Source of the DNA: Variovorax paradoxus
GTDB taxonomy: Bacteria; Pseudomonadota; Gammaproteobacteria; Burkholderiales; Burkholderiaceae_C
DNA length: 64,000 nucleotides
Reading direction: 5' to 3'
Assembly (NCBI RefSeq): GCF_030815855.1
Contig: NZ_JAUSXG010000001.1
Location: forward strand, 124,001-188,000
Position numbers and translations under genes: made by a program. Numbering within the stretch: position 1 is the stretch's first letter; each line of letters opens with the position of its first letter. A model generated the notes under the pieces. The model ran no database searches. It saw only the letters and a program-made list of their open reading frames with translations, and was not told where the DNA came from. This document shows positions 17,448 to 25,864 of this stretch, one piece after another.

Positions 17448-18122
17448 ATGCTCACCGTCCACCACCTCAACAACTCACGTTCGCAGCGCGTGCTGTGGCT
17501 GCTCGAAGAACTCGCGCTGCCTTACGAAATCGTTCACTACCAGCGCGATCCGAAAACCATGTTGGCGCCCGCTTCGCTGCGGGCCATTCATCCGCTCGGC
17601 AAGTCGCCGGTGGTGACGACGAGGGACGGACTCACGCTGGCGGAATCGGGCGCGATCATCGAGACGGTGATCGAGCGCTACGGCAACGGCCGGCTGGCGC
17701 CCGCGGCGGGCACGCCCGAGGCGCTGCGCTACCGCTACTGGCTGCATTTTGCCGAGGGCACGGCCATGTCGCCGCTGCTGATGAAGCTGGTGTTCGACAA
17801 GATCGAGAGCAGCAAGATGCCTTTCTTCGTGAAGCCGATTGCGAAGATGATTTCGGGCAAGGCCAAGGCGGCCATCGTCATGCCCAACATCGAGAGCCAC
17901 CTGAATTTCATGGAAGCCGAGCTCGGCAAGAGCGAGTGGTTTGCCGGCAGCGAATTCACGGGCGCCGACATCCAGATGAGCTTTCCGGTCGAAGCCTCGC
18001 AGGCGCGCGGCGGCCTCGACGCAACGCGGCCCAGGCTCATGGCCTACCTGGAGCGCATCCATGCGCGGCCAGCCTACCGGCGCGCGCTCGAACGCGGCGG
18101 CCCCTACGGCCTTTTGAGCTGA
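17448..18122 (+). CDS. glutathione S-transferase family protein
   Basis: A 224-residue cytosolic GST. The thioredoxin-like N-terminal domain begins MLTVHHLNNSRSQRVLWLLE, with the Ser in NNSRSQ as likely catalytic residue. It continues to HPLGKSPVV (cis-Pro loop) and AESGAIIETVIERY (gamma-glutamyl binding Ser). The all-alpha C-terminal domain covers about residues 85-215. The start at 17448 was chosen over 17376 because the extra 24 residues belong to the truncated RhuM region. The substrate is unknown. The gene stands alone and converges with the YqaA-type gene. Confidence 0.88.
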   Translation: MLTVHHLNNSRSQRVLWLLEELALPYEIVHYQRDPKTMLAPASLRAIHPLGKSPVVTTRDGLTLAESGAIIETVIERYGNGRLAPAAGTPEALRYRYWLHFAEGTAMSPLLMKLVFDKIESSKMPFFVKPIAKMISGKAKAAIVMPNIESHLNFMEAELGKSEWFAGSEFTGADIQMSFPVEASQARGGLDATRPRLMAYLERIHARPAYRRALERGGPYGLLS

Positions 18123-18188
18123 AGGAGTCGGGCTTCGCGTCTTTCGCGCGGAGAGCGCTGCGCACGGCCCCCGGAAGCCGGGCGGCGG

Positions 18189-18659
18189 CTACCCCGGAAA
18201 GATATAGAGCAGCGCGACGGTCATGCACACATAACGCAGGAACTTGCCGATGGCCATGTACCCCAGGCATGGCCAGAACGGCAGCTTGAGCCAACCCGCG
18301 ACCGCGCAGAGCGGATCGCCCACGATCGGCAGCCAGCTCAAGAGGCAGGCCTTCGGGCCGAGCCGCTCCAGCCAGCTCAATACGCGCACATGATGTTTCG
18401 AGTGCGAGTATTTGTCTGCGACCTTGTGGGCGCCGTAGCCGATCCACCAGTCGACTGCGCCGCCCAGCGTGTTGCCCACTGTCGCCACGACGATGGCCGA
18501 CCAGAACATGTCGGGATTGAGCTTGAGCAAGCCGAAAAGAATCGGCTCCGAGCCCACCGGCAGCAGCGTGGCCGAGACGAAGGCCGCGATGAACAGCGTG
18601 GAGAGTCCGAACTGCGGAAGCGCGAGTAGCGCGAGGAGAGCGTCGAGCCAGGCTTGCAT
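18189..18659 (-). CDS. YqaA/DedA-like small membrane protein
   Basis: A 156-residue inner-membrane protein of the YqaA branch of the VTT (DedA-like) family. Three to four hydrophobic segments are visible (LSTLFIAAFVSATLLPVGSE, AIVVATVGNTLGGAVDWWIGY, a central LSWLPIVGDPLCAVAGWLKL and a C-terminal span). The glycine-rich NTLGGAVDWWIG and PIVGDPL are the conserved motifs of the family. DedA-related proteins act as lipid flippases or scramblases; for YqaA itself the role is not established. It ends about 66 bases from the GST stop (convergent) and is divergent from dusB. Confidence 0.85.
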   Translation of the reverse strand: MQAWLDALLALLALPQFGLSTLFIAAFVSATLLPVGSEPILFGLLKLNPDMFWSAIVVATVGNTLGGAVDWWIGYGAHKVADKYSHSKHHVRVLSWLERLGPKACLLSWLPIVGDPLCAVAGWLKLPFWPCLGYMAIGKFLRYVCMTVALLYIFPG

Positions 18660-18841
18660 AAGGTGAAATGGGTCGACGCAGTATAGGTAGCCCGCTTCGT
18701 CCGTCGGGTCGGAGAAGGCGCCGCCGAAGGCTGGTGTTTACGCCTGTACCGCAGGCGCAAATCGTTTCAGTCACCGAAATCGCGCGTGGCTACAATCGTG
18801 CCTCATTTTTCAGCAGCCGAACTCGCGACGCTTTCTCCTCC

Positions 18842-19900
18842 ATGACCTTGCAGATCGGCACCCACACGCTGGAAAACCGCCTGTTCGCCGCGCCCATGGC
18901 CGGCGTGACGGACCGGCCGTTCCGCATGCTGTGCCGCGAACTCGGCGCCGGCTATGCGGTCAGCGAGATGGTCACCTCGCGCAAGGAGCTCTGGAACACG
19001 CTCAAGACATCGCGCCGCGCCAACCACGACGGCGAGCCCGGCCCCATTGCGGTGCAGATCGCCGGCACCGATGCGGCCATGATGGCCGAGGCCACGGTCT
19101 ACAACATCGAGCGCGGTGCGCAGATCATCGACATCAACATGGGTTGCCCGGCCAAGAAGGTCTGCAACAAATGGGCCGGGTCGGCGCTGATGCGCGACGA
19201 GCCGCTGGCGCTGGAAATCGTGCAGGCCGTGGTCGATGCGGCGCAACCTTTCAATGTGCCGGTCACGCTCAAGATGCGCACCGGCTGGAGCGAAGAGCAC
19301 CGCAATGCGGTCAAGCTTGCGCGCGATTTCGAATCGGCCGGCGTGCAGATGCTCACCGTGCACGGCCGCACCCGCGAGCAGGGCTACAAGGGCCGCGCCG
19401 AGTACGACACCATTGCCGCCGTGAAGGCCGCGGTGCGCATTCCCGTGGTGGCCAACGGCGATATCCGTTCGCCCGAGAACGCGCGCGACGTGCTCGCGGC
19501 CACCGGCGCCGACGCGGTGATGATCGGCCGCGCAGCCCAGGGCCGGCCCTGGATCTTCCGCGAGATTTCTCATTTCCTGGCAACGGGTACGCATCTTGCG
19601 CCGCCTCTTGTCGTCGAGGTCCGCCGCTTGCTGCTCGATCACCTGGTGGAGCACTACGCGCTCTATGGCGAGTTCAGTGGCGTGCGCACCGCGCGCAAGC
19701 ACATCGGCTGGTATGTGCGTACGCTTCCTGACGGCGAAGCCTTCCGCGCGCAGATGAACGTCATCGAAGACTCCGTTGCGCAACTGCGTGCGGTGGGCGA
19801 TTATTTAGACGGGTTGGCGGACCGCATGGACCGCATGCCCGTGTACCAGGCGGCCGAAGAGCTGTCCGGTGAAGAGGAGGCGGCTTGCGCCGCTGATTGA
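18842..19900 (+). CDS. dusB: tRNA-dihydrouridine synthase B
   Basis: An FMN- and NADPH-dependent enzyme that reduces uridine to dihydrouridine in the D-loop of tRNAs. It has 352 residues. The N-terminal APMAGVTDRPFR FMN-binding motif and the catalytic Cys region NMGCPAKKVCNKWAGSAL are clear, followed by the TIM barrel (VHGRTREQGYKG, VVANGDI, GRAAQGRPW) and a helical C-terminal domain. The ATG at 18842 fits the family. The frame upstream is an arginine-rich artefact. A TACAAT at 18791-18796 may be the -10 box. Only 23 bases separate it from fis, the widely conserved dusB-fis operon. Confidence 0.95.
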   Translation: MTLQIGTHTLENRLFAAPMAGVTDRPFRMLCRELGAGYAVSEMVTSRKELWNTLKTSRRANHDGEPGPIAVQIAGTDAAMMAEATVYNIERGAQIIDINMGCPAKKVCNKWAGSALMRDEPLALEIVQAVVDAAQPFNVPVTLKMRTGWSEEHRNAVKLARDFESAGVQMLTVHGRTREQGYKGRAEYDTIAAVKAAVRIPVVANGDIRSPENARDVLAATGADAVMIGRAAQGRPWIFREISHFLATGTHLAPPLVVEVRRLLLDHLVEHYALYGEFSGVRTARKHIGWYVRTLPDGEAFRAQMNVIEDSVAQLRAVGDYLDGLADRMDRMPVYQAAEELSGEEEAACAAD

Positions 19901-19923
19901 GAGAGAAGAAGAGAAGAAAAAGC

Positions 19924-20160
19924 ATGAGCAAGAAACACATCGAGGACTGCGTTCGCAACAGTCTGGACAGCTACTTTCGCGATTTGCGCGGCACCGAGCC
20001 CGACGGCATGTACGAGATGCTCGTGCGCGTGGTCGAGAAACCCTTGCTCGATGTCGTGATGACGCGCGCCGAAGGCAATCAGTCCAAAGCCGCGCAATGG
20101 TTGGGCCTGAATCGCAACACGCTTCGCAAGAAGCTGGTTGAACACAAACTTTTGAAATAA
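19924..20160 (+). CDS. fis: Fis-family DNA-binding protein
   Basis: A 78-residue nucleoid-associated regulator. The C-terminal helix-turn-helix, [20 protein letters not shown], is nearly invariant in the Fis family. The N-terminal part is shorter than in enterobacterial Fis (98 residues), as is usual in betaproteobacteria. The start at 19924 follows an AAGAGAAGAAAAA purine tract that serves as ribosome-binding site. It lies between dusB and purH, and the 16-base gap to purH suggests that all three are cotranscribed. Confidence 0.94.
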   Translation: MSKKHIEDCVRNSLDSYFRDLRGTEPDGMYEMLVRVVEKPLLDVVMTRAEGNQSKAAQWLGLNRNTLRKKLVEHKLLK

Positions 20161-20176
20161 CTACACGGCATATTCC

Positions 20177-21784
20177 ATGGCCCAGACCGCACTCATCTCC
20201 GTCTCCGACAAAACCGGCATCCTCGAATTCGCGCAAGCGCTGCATGCGCTGGGCATCAAGCTGCTGTCCACGGGCGGCACCGCCAAGCTGCTGGCCGATG
20301 CCGGCCTGCCGGTGACCGAAGTCGCCGACCACACCGGTTTTCCCGAAATGCTCGACGGCCGCGTGAAGACGCTGCATCCGAAGATCCACGGCGGCCTGCT
20401 CGCGCGCCGCGACCTGCCCGCGCACGTGGCGGCCATCAAGGAACACGGCATCGACACCATCGACCTGCTGATCGTTAATCTCTATCCGTTCGAAGCCACG
20501 GTGGCCAAGGCGGGCTGCACGCTCGAGGACGCGATCGAGAACATCGACATCGGCGGCCCGGCCATGGTGCGCAGCGCCGCCAAGAACTGGAAGGACGTCG
20601 GCGTGCTGACCGACGCCTCGCAGTATCCCGTGGCCCTGGCCGAGCTCCAGGCCGGCGGTAAGCTCAGCGACAAGACCAAGTTCGCGTTCTCGGTGGCAGC
20701 GTTCAACCGCATCGCCGACTACGACGGCGCCATCAGCGACTATCTTTCCGCCATCGATTTCGACGCCAGCATCGGCCAGCCTTCGCCCACGCGCTCGCTG
20801 TTCCCGGCGCAAAGCAATGGCCGCTTCGTCAAGGTGCAGGACCTGCGCTACGGCGAGAACCCGCACCAGCAGGCGGCGTTCTACCGCGACCTGCATCCGG
20901 CACCCGGCTCGCTCGTGTCCGCGAAGCAGCTGCAGGGCAAGGAGCTCAGCTACAACAACATCGCCGATGCCGACGCGGCATGGGAATGCGTCAAGAGCTT
21001 CGACGTGCCCGCCTGCGTGATCGTGAAGCATGCCAATCCTTGCGGCGTTGCGGTTGGTAAGGACGCGGCCGAAGCCTATGGCAAGGCCTTCAAGACCGAT
21101 CCGACCTCGGCCTTCGGCGGCATCATCGCGTTCAACCGCCCGGTCGATGGCGAAACCGCACAAGCCATTGCCAAGCAGTTCGTCGAAGTGCTGATGGCAC
21201 CGGGCTACACGCCCGAGGCGCTCGAGGTGTTCCAGGCGACCAAGGCCAAGCTCAACGTGCGTGTGCTCGAAATCGCATTGCCCAAGGGCGGTGCCAGCGA
21301 CTGGGACAACGGCCGCAACGCGATGGACGTCAAGCGCGTCGGATCGGGTCTCTTGATCCAGACCGCCGACAACCACGAGCTCGCGGCAAGCGACCTCAAG
21401 GTGGTCACGAAGAAGCAACCCACGCCCGAGCAGCTGCAAGACCTGCTGTTCGCCTGGAAGGTTGCCAAGTACGTGAAGAGCAACGCGATCGTGTTCTGCG
21501 CCGGCGGCATGACCATGGGCGTGGGCGCGGGCCAGATGAGCCGCCTCGATTCGGCGCGCATTGCAAGCATCAAGGCCGAGCATGCGGGCCTGTCGCTCAA
21601 AGATACGGCCGTGGCGAGCGATGCTTTCTTCCCGTTCCGGGACGGGCTCGACGTGGTGGTCGATGCCGGCGCGAGCTGCGTCATTCAGCCCGGCGGTTCG
21701 ATGCGCGACCAGGAAGTGATCGATGCCGCCGACGAGCGTGGTGTGGTCATGGTGCTGTCGGGCGTGCGCCACTTCCGCCACTGA
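20177..21784 (+). CDS. purH: bifunctional AICAR formyltransferase / IMP cyclohydrolase
   Basis: Catalyses the last two steps of IMP synthesis. The 535-residue protein has the N-terminal IMP cyclohydrolase domain (MGS-like fold, with [21 protein letters not shown] and [13 protein letters not shown]) and the C-terminal AICAR transformylase domain with the catalytic KHANPCG motif near residue 283. Length and motif spacing are standard and there is no sign of damage. It is followed by a strong terminator and converges with hemL. Confidence 0.96.
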   Translation: MAQTALISVSDKTGILEFAQALHALGIKLLSTGGTAKLLADAGLPVTEVADHTGFPEMLDGRVKTLHPKIHGGLLARRDLPAHVAAIKEHGIDTIDLLIVNLYPFEATVAKAGCTLEDAIENIDIGGPAMVRSAAKNWKDVGVLTDASQYPVALAELQAGGKLSDKTKFAFSVAAFNRIADYDGAISDYLSAIDFDASIGQPSPTRSLFPAQSNGRFVKVQDLRYGENPHQQAAFYRDLHPAPGSLVSAKQLQGKELSYNNIADADAAWECVKSFDVPACVIVKHANPCGVAVGKDAAEAYGKAFKTDPTSAFGGIIAFNRPVDGETAQAIAKQFVEVLMAPGYTPEALEVFQATKAKLNVRVLEIALPKGGASDWDNGRNAMDVKRVGSGLLIQTADNHELAASDLKVVTKKQPTPEQLQDLLFAWKVAKYVKSNAIVFCAGGMTMGVGAGQMSRLDSARIASIKAEHAGLSLKDTAVASDAFFPFRDGLDVVVDAGASCVIQPGGSMRDQEVIDAADERGVVMVLSGVRHFRH

Positions 21785-21814
21785 ACGCCAACGCCCCGTG
21801 CGCCCGTCTGGGCG

Positions 21815-21866
21815 AAGGCCGGGCTGCTCGCCAGCGTTTCGCTGGCGGACAGCCCGGCCTTTTTTC
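21815..21866 (+). terminator. Rho-independent terminator of purH
   Basis: A long stem (AAGGCCGGGCTG at 21815-21826 with CAGCCCGGCCTT at 21850-21861, plus an inner TCGCCAGC/GCTGGCG arm) followed by a T run. It is 30 bases after the purH stop. The stem also carries A residues at its left edge, so it may slow minus-strand transcription from hemL too. Confidence 0.9.
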
Positions 21867-21884
21867 TTGGCCGGAGGTTCGGCC

Positions 21885-23180
21885 TTAATGGGTCCCGGAC
21901 GCCTTGAAGATCTGCCTCGCGGCCTCGATCGTGGCGGCAATGTCATCGTCGCTGTGCGCGGCGCTTACAAAACCCGCTTCGTAAAGCGCCGGTGCAATGT
22001 ACACACCGCGGTCGAGCAGGCCGTGGAACAGCGCGTTGAACTTCGCGTTGTCGGTGGTCATCACGGTGGCGTAGTTCTGCGGCAGCTCGTTCATGAGGAA
22101 GAAGCCGAACATGCCGCCTTCGCTGTCGGCGTTGAAGGGCTGGCCTTCGGCCGCGGCGGCGGCCTTGAGGCCCGCGACCAGCGACTGCGTTTTCTTCGAC
22201 AGCGCCTCGTAGAAGCCGGGCTTGGCGATTTCCTTCAGCGTGGCGAGTCCGCAGGCCGTGGCCACGGGGTTGCCCGACAGCGTGCCCGCCTGGTAGACCG
22301 GGCCGAGCGGCGCGAGCTGTTCCATGATGGCGCGCGGGCCGCCGAAAGCCGCCAGCGGCATGCCGCCGCCGATGACCTTGCCGAGCACCGTGAGGTCGGG
22401 CGTGATGCCCAGCACGCCCTGTGCGCCGTTCAGGCCGACGCGAAAGCCCGTCATCACTTCATCGAACACCAGGAGCGCGCCGTGCTGCGTGCACAGGTCG
22501 CGGCAGCGCTGGGCGAATTCGGGCGCGGCGCGCACGAAGTTCATGTTGCCGGCAATCGCCTCGATCATGAGGCAGGCGATGTCGTTGCCGTGCAGCGCGA
22601 AGGCTTCCTCAAGCTGCGCGATGTTGTTGTACTCGAGCACCAGCGTGTGCTGCGTCACTTCGGGCGGCACGCCGGCCGAGGTGGGATGGCCGAAAGTGGC
22701 AAGGCCCGATCCCGCCTTCACCAGCAGCGCATCGGCGTGGCCGTGGTAGCAGCCTTCGAACTTGATGATGTGCTTGCGGCCGGTGGCGCCGCGCGCCAGG
22801 CGCAGCGCGCTCATGGCGGCTTCGGTGCCCGAGCTCACGAGCCGCACCATCTCCATCGAGGGCACCAGCGCGAGGATGGCCTCGGCCAGCTCGATTTCGC
22901 GCTCGGTGGGCGCGCCGTACGAGAAGCCCTCGAGCACGGCCTTCTGCACCGCTTCGACAACCGCCGGGTGGCCGTGGCCCAGGATCATCGGGCCCCACGA
23001 TCCGATGTAGTCGATGTAGCGCTTGTCGTTGGCGTCCCAGAAGTAGGCGCCTTCGGCACGGCGGATGAAGCGCGGCGTGCCGCCCACGGCCTTGAAGGCG
23101 CGGACCGGCGAATTGACGCCGCCGGGAATGACGGCGCGGGCGCGGTCGAAAAGAATGTCGTTTTGGTCAGCGGTAGGCAT
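21885..23180 (-). CDS. hemL: glutamate-1-semialdehyde 2,1-aminomutase
   Basis: A PLP enzyme that turns glutamate-1-semialdehyde into 5-aminolevulinate for heme synthesis. It has 431 residues. The start region [17 protein letters not shown] and the [15 protein letters not shown] phosphate-binding segment are typical. The PLP lysine is Lys268 in [10 protein letters not shown], preceded by [10 protein letters not shown]. The ATG at 23180 overlaps the thiD stop by one base (TGATG), so the two are translationally coupled even though they serve different cofactor pathways. Confidence 0.96.
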   Translation of the reverse strand: MPTADQNDILFDRARAVIPGGVNSPVRAFKAVGGTPRFIRRAEGAYFWDANDKRYIDYIGSWGPMILGHGHPAVVEAVQKAVLEGFSYGAPTEREIELAEAILALVPSMEMVRLVSSGTEAAMSALRLARGATGRKHIIKFEGCYHGHADALLVKAGSGLATFGHPTSAGVPPEVTQHTLVLEYNNIAQLEEAFALHGNDIACLMIEAIAGNMNFVRAAPEFAQRCRDLCTQHGALLVFDEVMTGFRVGLNGAQGVLGITPDLTVLGKVIGGGMPLAAFGGPRAIMEQLAPLGPVYQAGTLSGNPVATACGLATLKEIAKPGFYEALSKKTQSLVAGLKAAAAAEGQPFNADSEGGMFGFFLMNELPQNYATVMTTDNAKFNALFHGLLDRGVYIAPALYEAGFVSAAHSDDDIAATIEAARQIFKASGTH

Positions 23181-24139
23181 CAGTGTCGGGTGTCGTGAGG
23201 GGGCAGGGCAAAGTCTGGGGGGGCGTCGGGGTCTTCGTCATCGTCCTCTTCGGGTTCGGCCCAGAACAGGCGGTCGGGAAGCACGTGGCCCATGCCCGGC
23301 CGAAAGCCCGCATCGAGGCAGCGGTCCATGTAGGCTAGGGCTTCGGTGGTGGCGGCCACCAGGTCGGTGCCGCTCGCGAGCAGGGCGGCCAGCGCGGCCG
23401 ACAGGGTGTCGCCGGCGCCGGCGAAAACGGCTTCGAGCCGCTCGTATTTCTCGCTGGCGAGCACCGACTGCGGGGAGGCCAGCACGTTGTCGATGAACTG
23501 GTCGGGCAGCACCATGCCGGTCACCAGGGTGTAGGGCACGCCGAACTCTCCAGCGGCTTTGGCGATGTCGCGTGCGCCGGGCGGACGGTCGCCGCTCCAG
23601 TCGGGAAGCAGCCACCGCCACAGCGTACTGTGGTTTCCAACCAACACTGTGGCCTGGGGAAGAAGTAACTCCCGAAAAGCGTCGAGATAGGGCTCGATCA
23701 GGTTTTCGTCCCACCAGGAAAGGTTGGGCATATAGGCCACCAGCGGCACTTCCGGGTAGTCGGAGGCGGTCTCGGCAATGGTGCTCAGGGTGTCGGGACT
23801 GCCCACGAAGCCCACCTTGATGAGCTGCACTTCAACGTCCTCGAGGATGGCGCGCGCCTGCTCGGCCACGGCCTCCTCGTCGAAGGCGAAATGGTCGAAT
23901 ATCTCGGCCGTGTCGCGGGCGTAGGCGCCCGTCACCACCGGCAGCATGTGAGCGCCCACCGACGCCATGGCCAGGGCATCGGCGCCCAGGCCCCCGGCGC
24001 CGCTCGGATCGCTGGCGTTGAAGACCAGCACGCAGGGCGGATTCAGGTCGCGCTCGGCGACCTCTTCAGCGTCCGCCGAGGGGTCGTTAAGATCGCCCGG
24101 TTTGCGGGCGTTGTCTGCTGGATGTAAGTAAATGGTCAT
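23180..24139 (-). CDS. thiD: hydroxymethylpyrimidine / phosphomethylpyrimidine kinase
   Basis: A ribokinase-fold kinase that phosphorylates HMP and HMP-P in thiamine synthesis. It has 319 residues. The N-terminal motif [20 protein letters not shown] and the C-terminal [15 protein letters not shown] with the catalytic Asp are clear. The N-terminus carries about 35 extra polar residues and the C-terminus an acidic Asp/Glu/Pro tail, both absent from enterobacterial ThiD and common in Comamonadaceae. No thiamine riboswitch is visible upstream. The divergent rubredoxin start lies 111 bases away. Confidence 0.9.
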   Translation of the reverse strand: MTIYLHPADNARKPGDLNDPSADAEEVAERDLNPPCVLVFNASDPSGAGGLGADALAMASVGAHMLPVVTGAYARDTAEIFDHFAFDEEAVAEQARAILEDVEVQLIKVGFVGSPDTLSTIAETASDYPEVPLVAYMPNLSWWDENLIEPYLDAFRELLLPQATVLVGNHSTLWRWLLPDWSGDRPPGARDIAKAAGEFGVPYTLVTGMVLPDQFIDNVLASPQSVLASEKYERLEAVFAGAGDTLSAALAALLASGTDLVAATTEALAYMDRCLDAGFRPGMGHVLPDRLFWAEPEEDDDEDPDAPPDFALPPHDTRH

Positions 24140-24250
24140 ACGCCGGGCAAAATCCCCTGGATGGTGGCATAGGCGCGACGTTTACCGTCTGCCAGTGAGA
24201 TACGCATAGATACACTCGTTGCATTTAATGAACAAGGACTTTAAGCTCCG

Positions 24251-24421
24251 ATGAATACGAAAACTTGGATGTGCCTGATTTGTGGGTGGATCTATGACGA
24301 AGCGGTTGGTGTACCGGAGGACGGCATCGCAGCAGGCACGGCCTGGGCCGATGTTCCGATGAACTGGACCTGTCCTGAGTGCGGTGCGCGCAAGGAAGAC
24401 TTCGAAATGGTTGAAATCTGA
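24251..24421 (+). CDS. rubredoxin
   Basis: A 56-residue iron protein that carries one electron. The four cysteines that bind a single iron are Cys8 and Cys11 (CLICG) and Cys41 and Cys44 (CPECG), with the conserved WIYDEAVG and the aromatic pocket residues between them. This is a complete single-domain rubredoxin. In betaproteobacteria it often lies just upstream of pilG, as here, with an 83-base gap. The functional reason for the linkage is unknown. Confidence 0.95.
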   Translation: MNTKTWMCLICGWIYDEAVGVPEDGIAAGTAWADVPMNWTCPECGARKEDFEMVEI

Positions 24422-24504
24422 AGAGCATGGCATAGGGCTACGCGATTTGCGTCGATGTACGGCGCGGCGGGCATCCAAGTCGCATTTCAGCAGGAGCGTG
24501 TGCA

Positions 24505-24903
24505 ATGGGGCCGAATGGATCAGGTTACAAGGTGCTTGTCATCGACGACAGCAATACGATCCGGCGCAGTGCCGAAATATTTCTGAAGCAGGGCGGGCAC
24601 GAGGTTCTTCTTGCGGAGGACGGCTTCGACGCGCTCTCGAAAATCAACGATCACAAGCCGCATCTGATTTTCTGCGACATCCTGATGCCTCGCCTGGACG
24701 GTTACCAGACCTGCGCCATCATCAAGCGCAACGCTCAATTCTCCAATGTTCCGGTCGTGATGCTCTCTTCGAAAGACGGCGTCTTCGACAAGGCTCGCGG
24801 CCGCATGGTCGGGTCGCAGGACTACCTGACCAAACCTTTCACCAAAGACCAGCTGCTGCAGGCCGTGCAGCAGTTTGGCATTGTTCAACAGGAAGTGCAG
24901 TAA
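24505..24903 (+). CDS. pilG: twitching-motility response regulator PilG
   Basis: A single-domain CheY-like receiver of 132 residues in the Pil-Chp pathway that controls type IV pilus extension. The acidic pair Asp14-Asp15, phosphorylation site Asp58 (IFCDILMP) and Lys110 (YLTKPF) are in place. No output domain is attached. The stop overlaps the pilH start by one base (TAATG). Identity as PilG rests on gene order (receiver-receiver-CheW-MCP-CheA hybrid). Confidence 0.92.
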   Translation: MGPNGSGYKVLVIDDSNTIRRSAEIFLKQGGHEVLLAEDGFDALSKINDHKPHLIFCDILMPRLDGYQTCAIIKRNAQFSNVPVVMLSSKDGVFDKARGRMVGSQDYLTKPFTKDQLLQAVQQFGIVQQEVQ

Positions 24904-25268
24904 TGCCCATTCGAAAAATCCTCGTCGTCGACGACTCCAAGACGGAACTGGTGTTCCTGTCCGACCTGCTCCGCAAGAACGGCTTTGCCGTCAAGACCGC
25001 CGAAAACGCGGAAGACGCCATGCGCCGCCTCGAGGAAGAGCAGCCCGACCTGATCCTCATGGACGTGGTCATGCCCGGCCAGAACGGCTTCCAGCTGACG
25101 CGCGCGATCGCCCGCGACCCGAAGTACGGCACCATCCCGATCATCCTGTGCACCAGCAAGAACCAGGAGACCGATCGCGTCTGGGGCATGCGCCAGGGCG
25201 CGCGCGACTACATCGTGAAGCCGGTCAACGAGGCCGACCTGATGTCCAAGATCACCGCGCTCGCCTGA
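24903..25268 (+). CDS. pilH: twitching-motility response regulator PilH
   Basis: A second single-domain receiver, 121 residues, with Asp10-Asp11, phosphorylation site Asp54 (ILMDVVMPG) and Lys in YIVKPV. In the pathway PilH is associated with pilus retraction or acts as a phosphate sink for PilL. The start at 24903 is confirmed by the overlap with the pilG stop. The longer frame reaching back to 24384 is non-coding through pilG. Confidence 0.92.
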   Translation: MPIRKILVVDDSKTELVFLSDLLRKNGFAVKTAENAEDAMRRLEEEQPDLILMDVVMPGQNGFQLTRAIARDPKYGTIPIILCTSKNQETDRVWGMRQGARDYIVKPVNEADLMSKITALA

Positions 25269-25287
25269 ACTGGAGCCGACTCAGTCC

Positions 25288-25821
25288 ATGGCGAATCGCG
25301 ACGCTCTCCGAGCCTTCCAGTCCCGGCTTGCAAGCCGCCTGCAGGCCGCACGCACGACCGGCGTCGCCGCCACGTGGCTCGCGGTCGAGGCGGGCGAGGG
25401 CAAGTACCTCTTTCCTCTCGGCCACGCGGGAGAAATTTTCCCCTGGACGCCCCCCCAGCCCGTGCCGTACACGGAGCCCTGGTTCCTGGGCGTTGCCAAC
25501 CTGCGCGGCGGCCTCTTTGGCGTGGTGCAGCTGTCGGCATTCGCCACGGGCGTTTCAAGCGGTCCGCTCGCCACAGAGGCGGCCCGCATGCAATCGCGGC
25601 TCGTTGCCCTCAACGAGCTGCTCGAAGTCAACTGCGCATTGCTGGTCGACCGACTGGCGGGGTTGCGCGGCGCCGAGGCCTTCACGGCCGCGGAGCCGCC
25701 AAGCGCAGAAGCACCTGCCTGGCTTGGGCATCTGTACACCGATGCGGCGGGTGAGCGCTGGCAGGAAATCAACCTGCAGGCGCTTTCGCAGCAACCCCAG
25801 TTTTTGAGTATTGGCGCCTAG
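25288..25821 (+). CDS. pilI: CheW-like adaptor PilI
   Basis: A 177-residue CheW-fold adaptor that links the PilJ receptor to the PilL kinase. The CheW core is recognisable by the beta-barrel segments, in particular EPWFLGVANLRGGLFGVVQL, the conserved docking strand near residue 65-80. The N-terminal 30 residues form a helix typical of PilI proteins. It lies 19 bases after pilH and ends 43 bases before the PilJ start. Confidence 0.88.
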   Translation: MANRDALRAFQSRLASRLQAARTTGVAATWLAVEAGEGKYLFPLGHAGEIFPWTPPQPVPYTEPWFLGVANLRGGLFGVVQLSAFATGVSSGPLATEAARMQSRLVALNELLEVNCALLVDRLAGLRGAEAFTAAEPPSAEAPAWLGHLYTDAAGERWQEINLQALSQQPQFLSIGA

Positions 25822-25864
25822 TGCTTTCGCACAGCCCGAAGACAACCACCCTGAAGGACCGACC

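Noticed and set aside
17403..18289. Continuation of the RhuM-like frame to 376 residues
   Set aside because: After about 17,400 it is an out-of-phase reading of the GST gene with no RhuM similarity.
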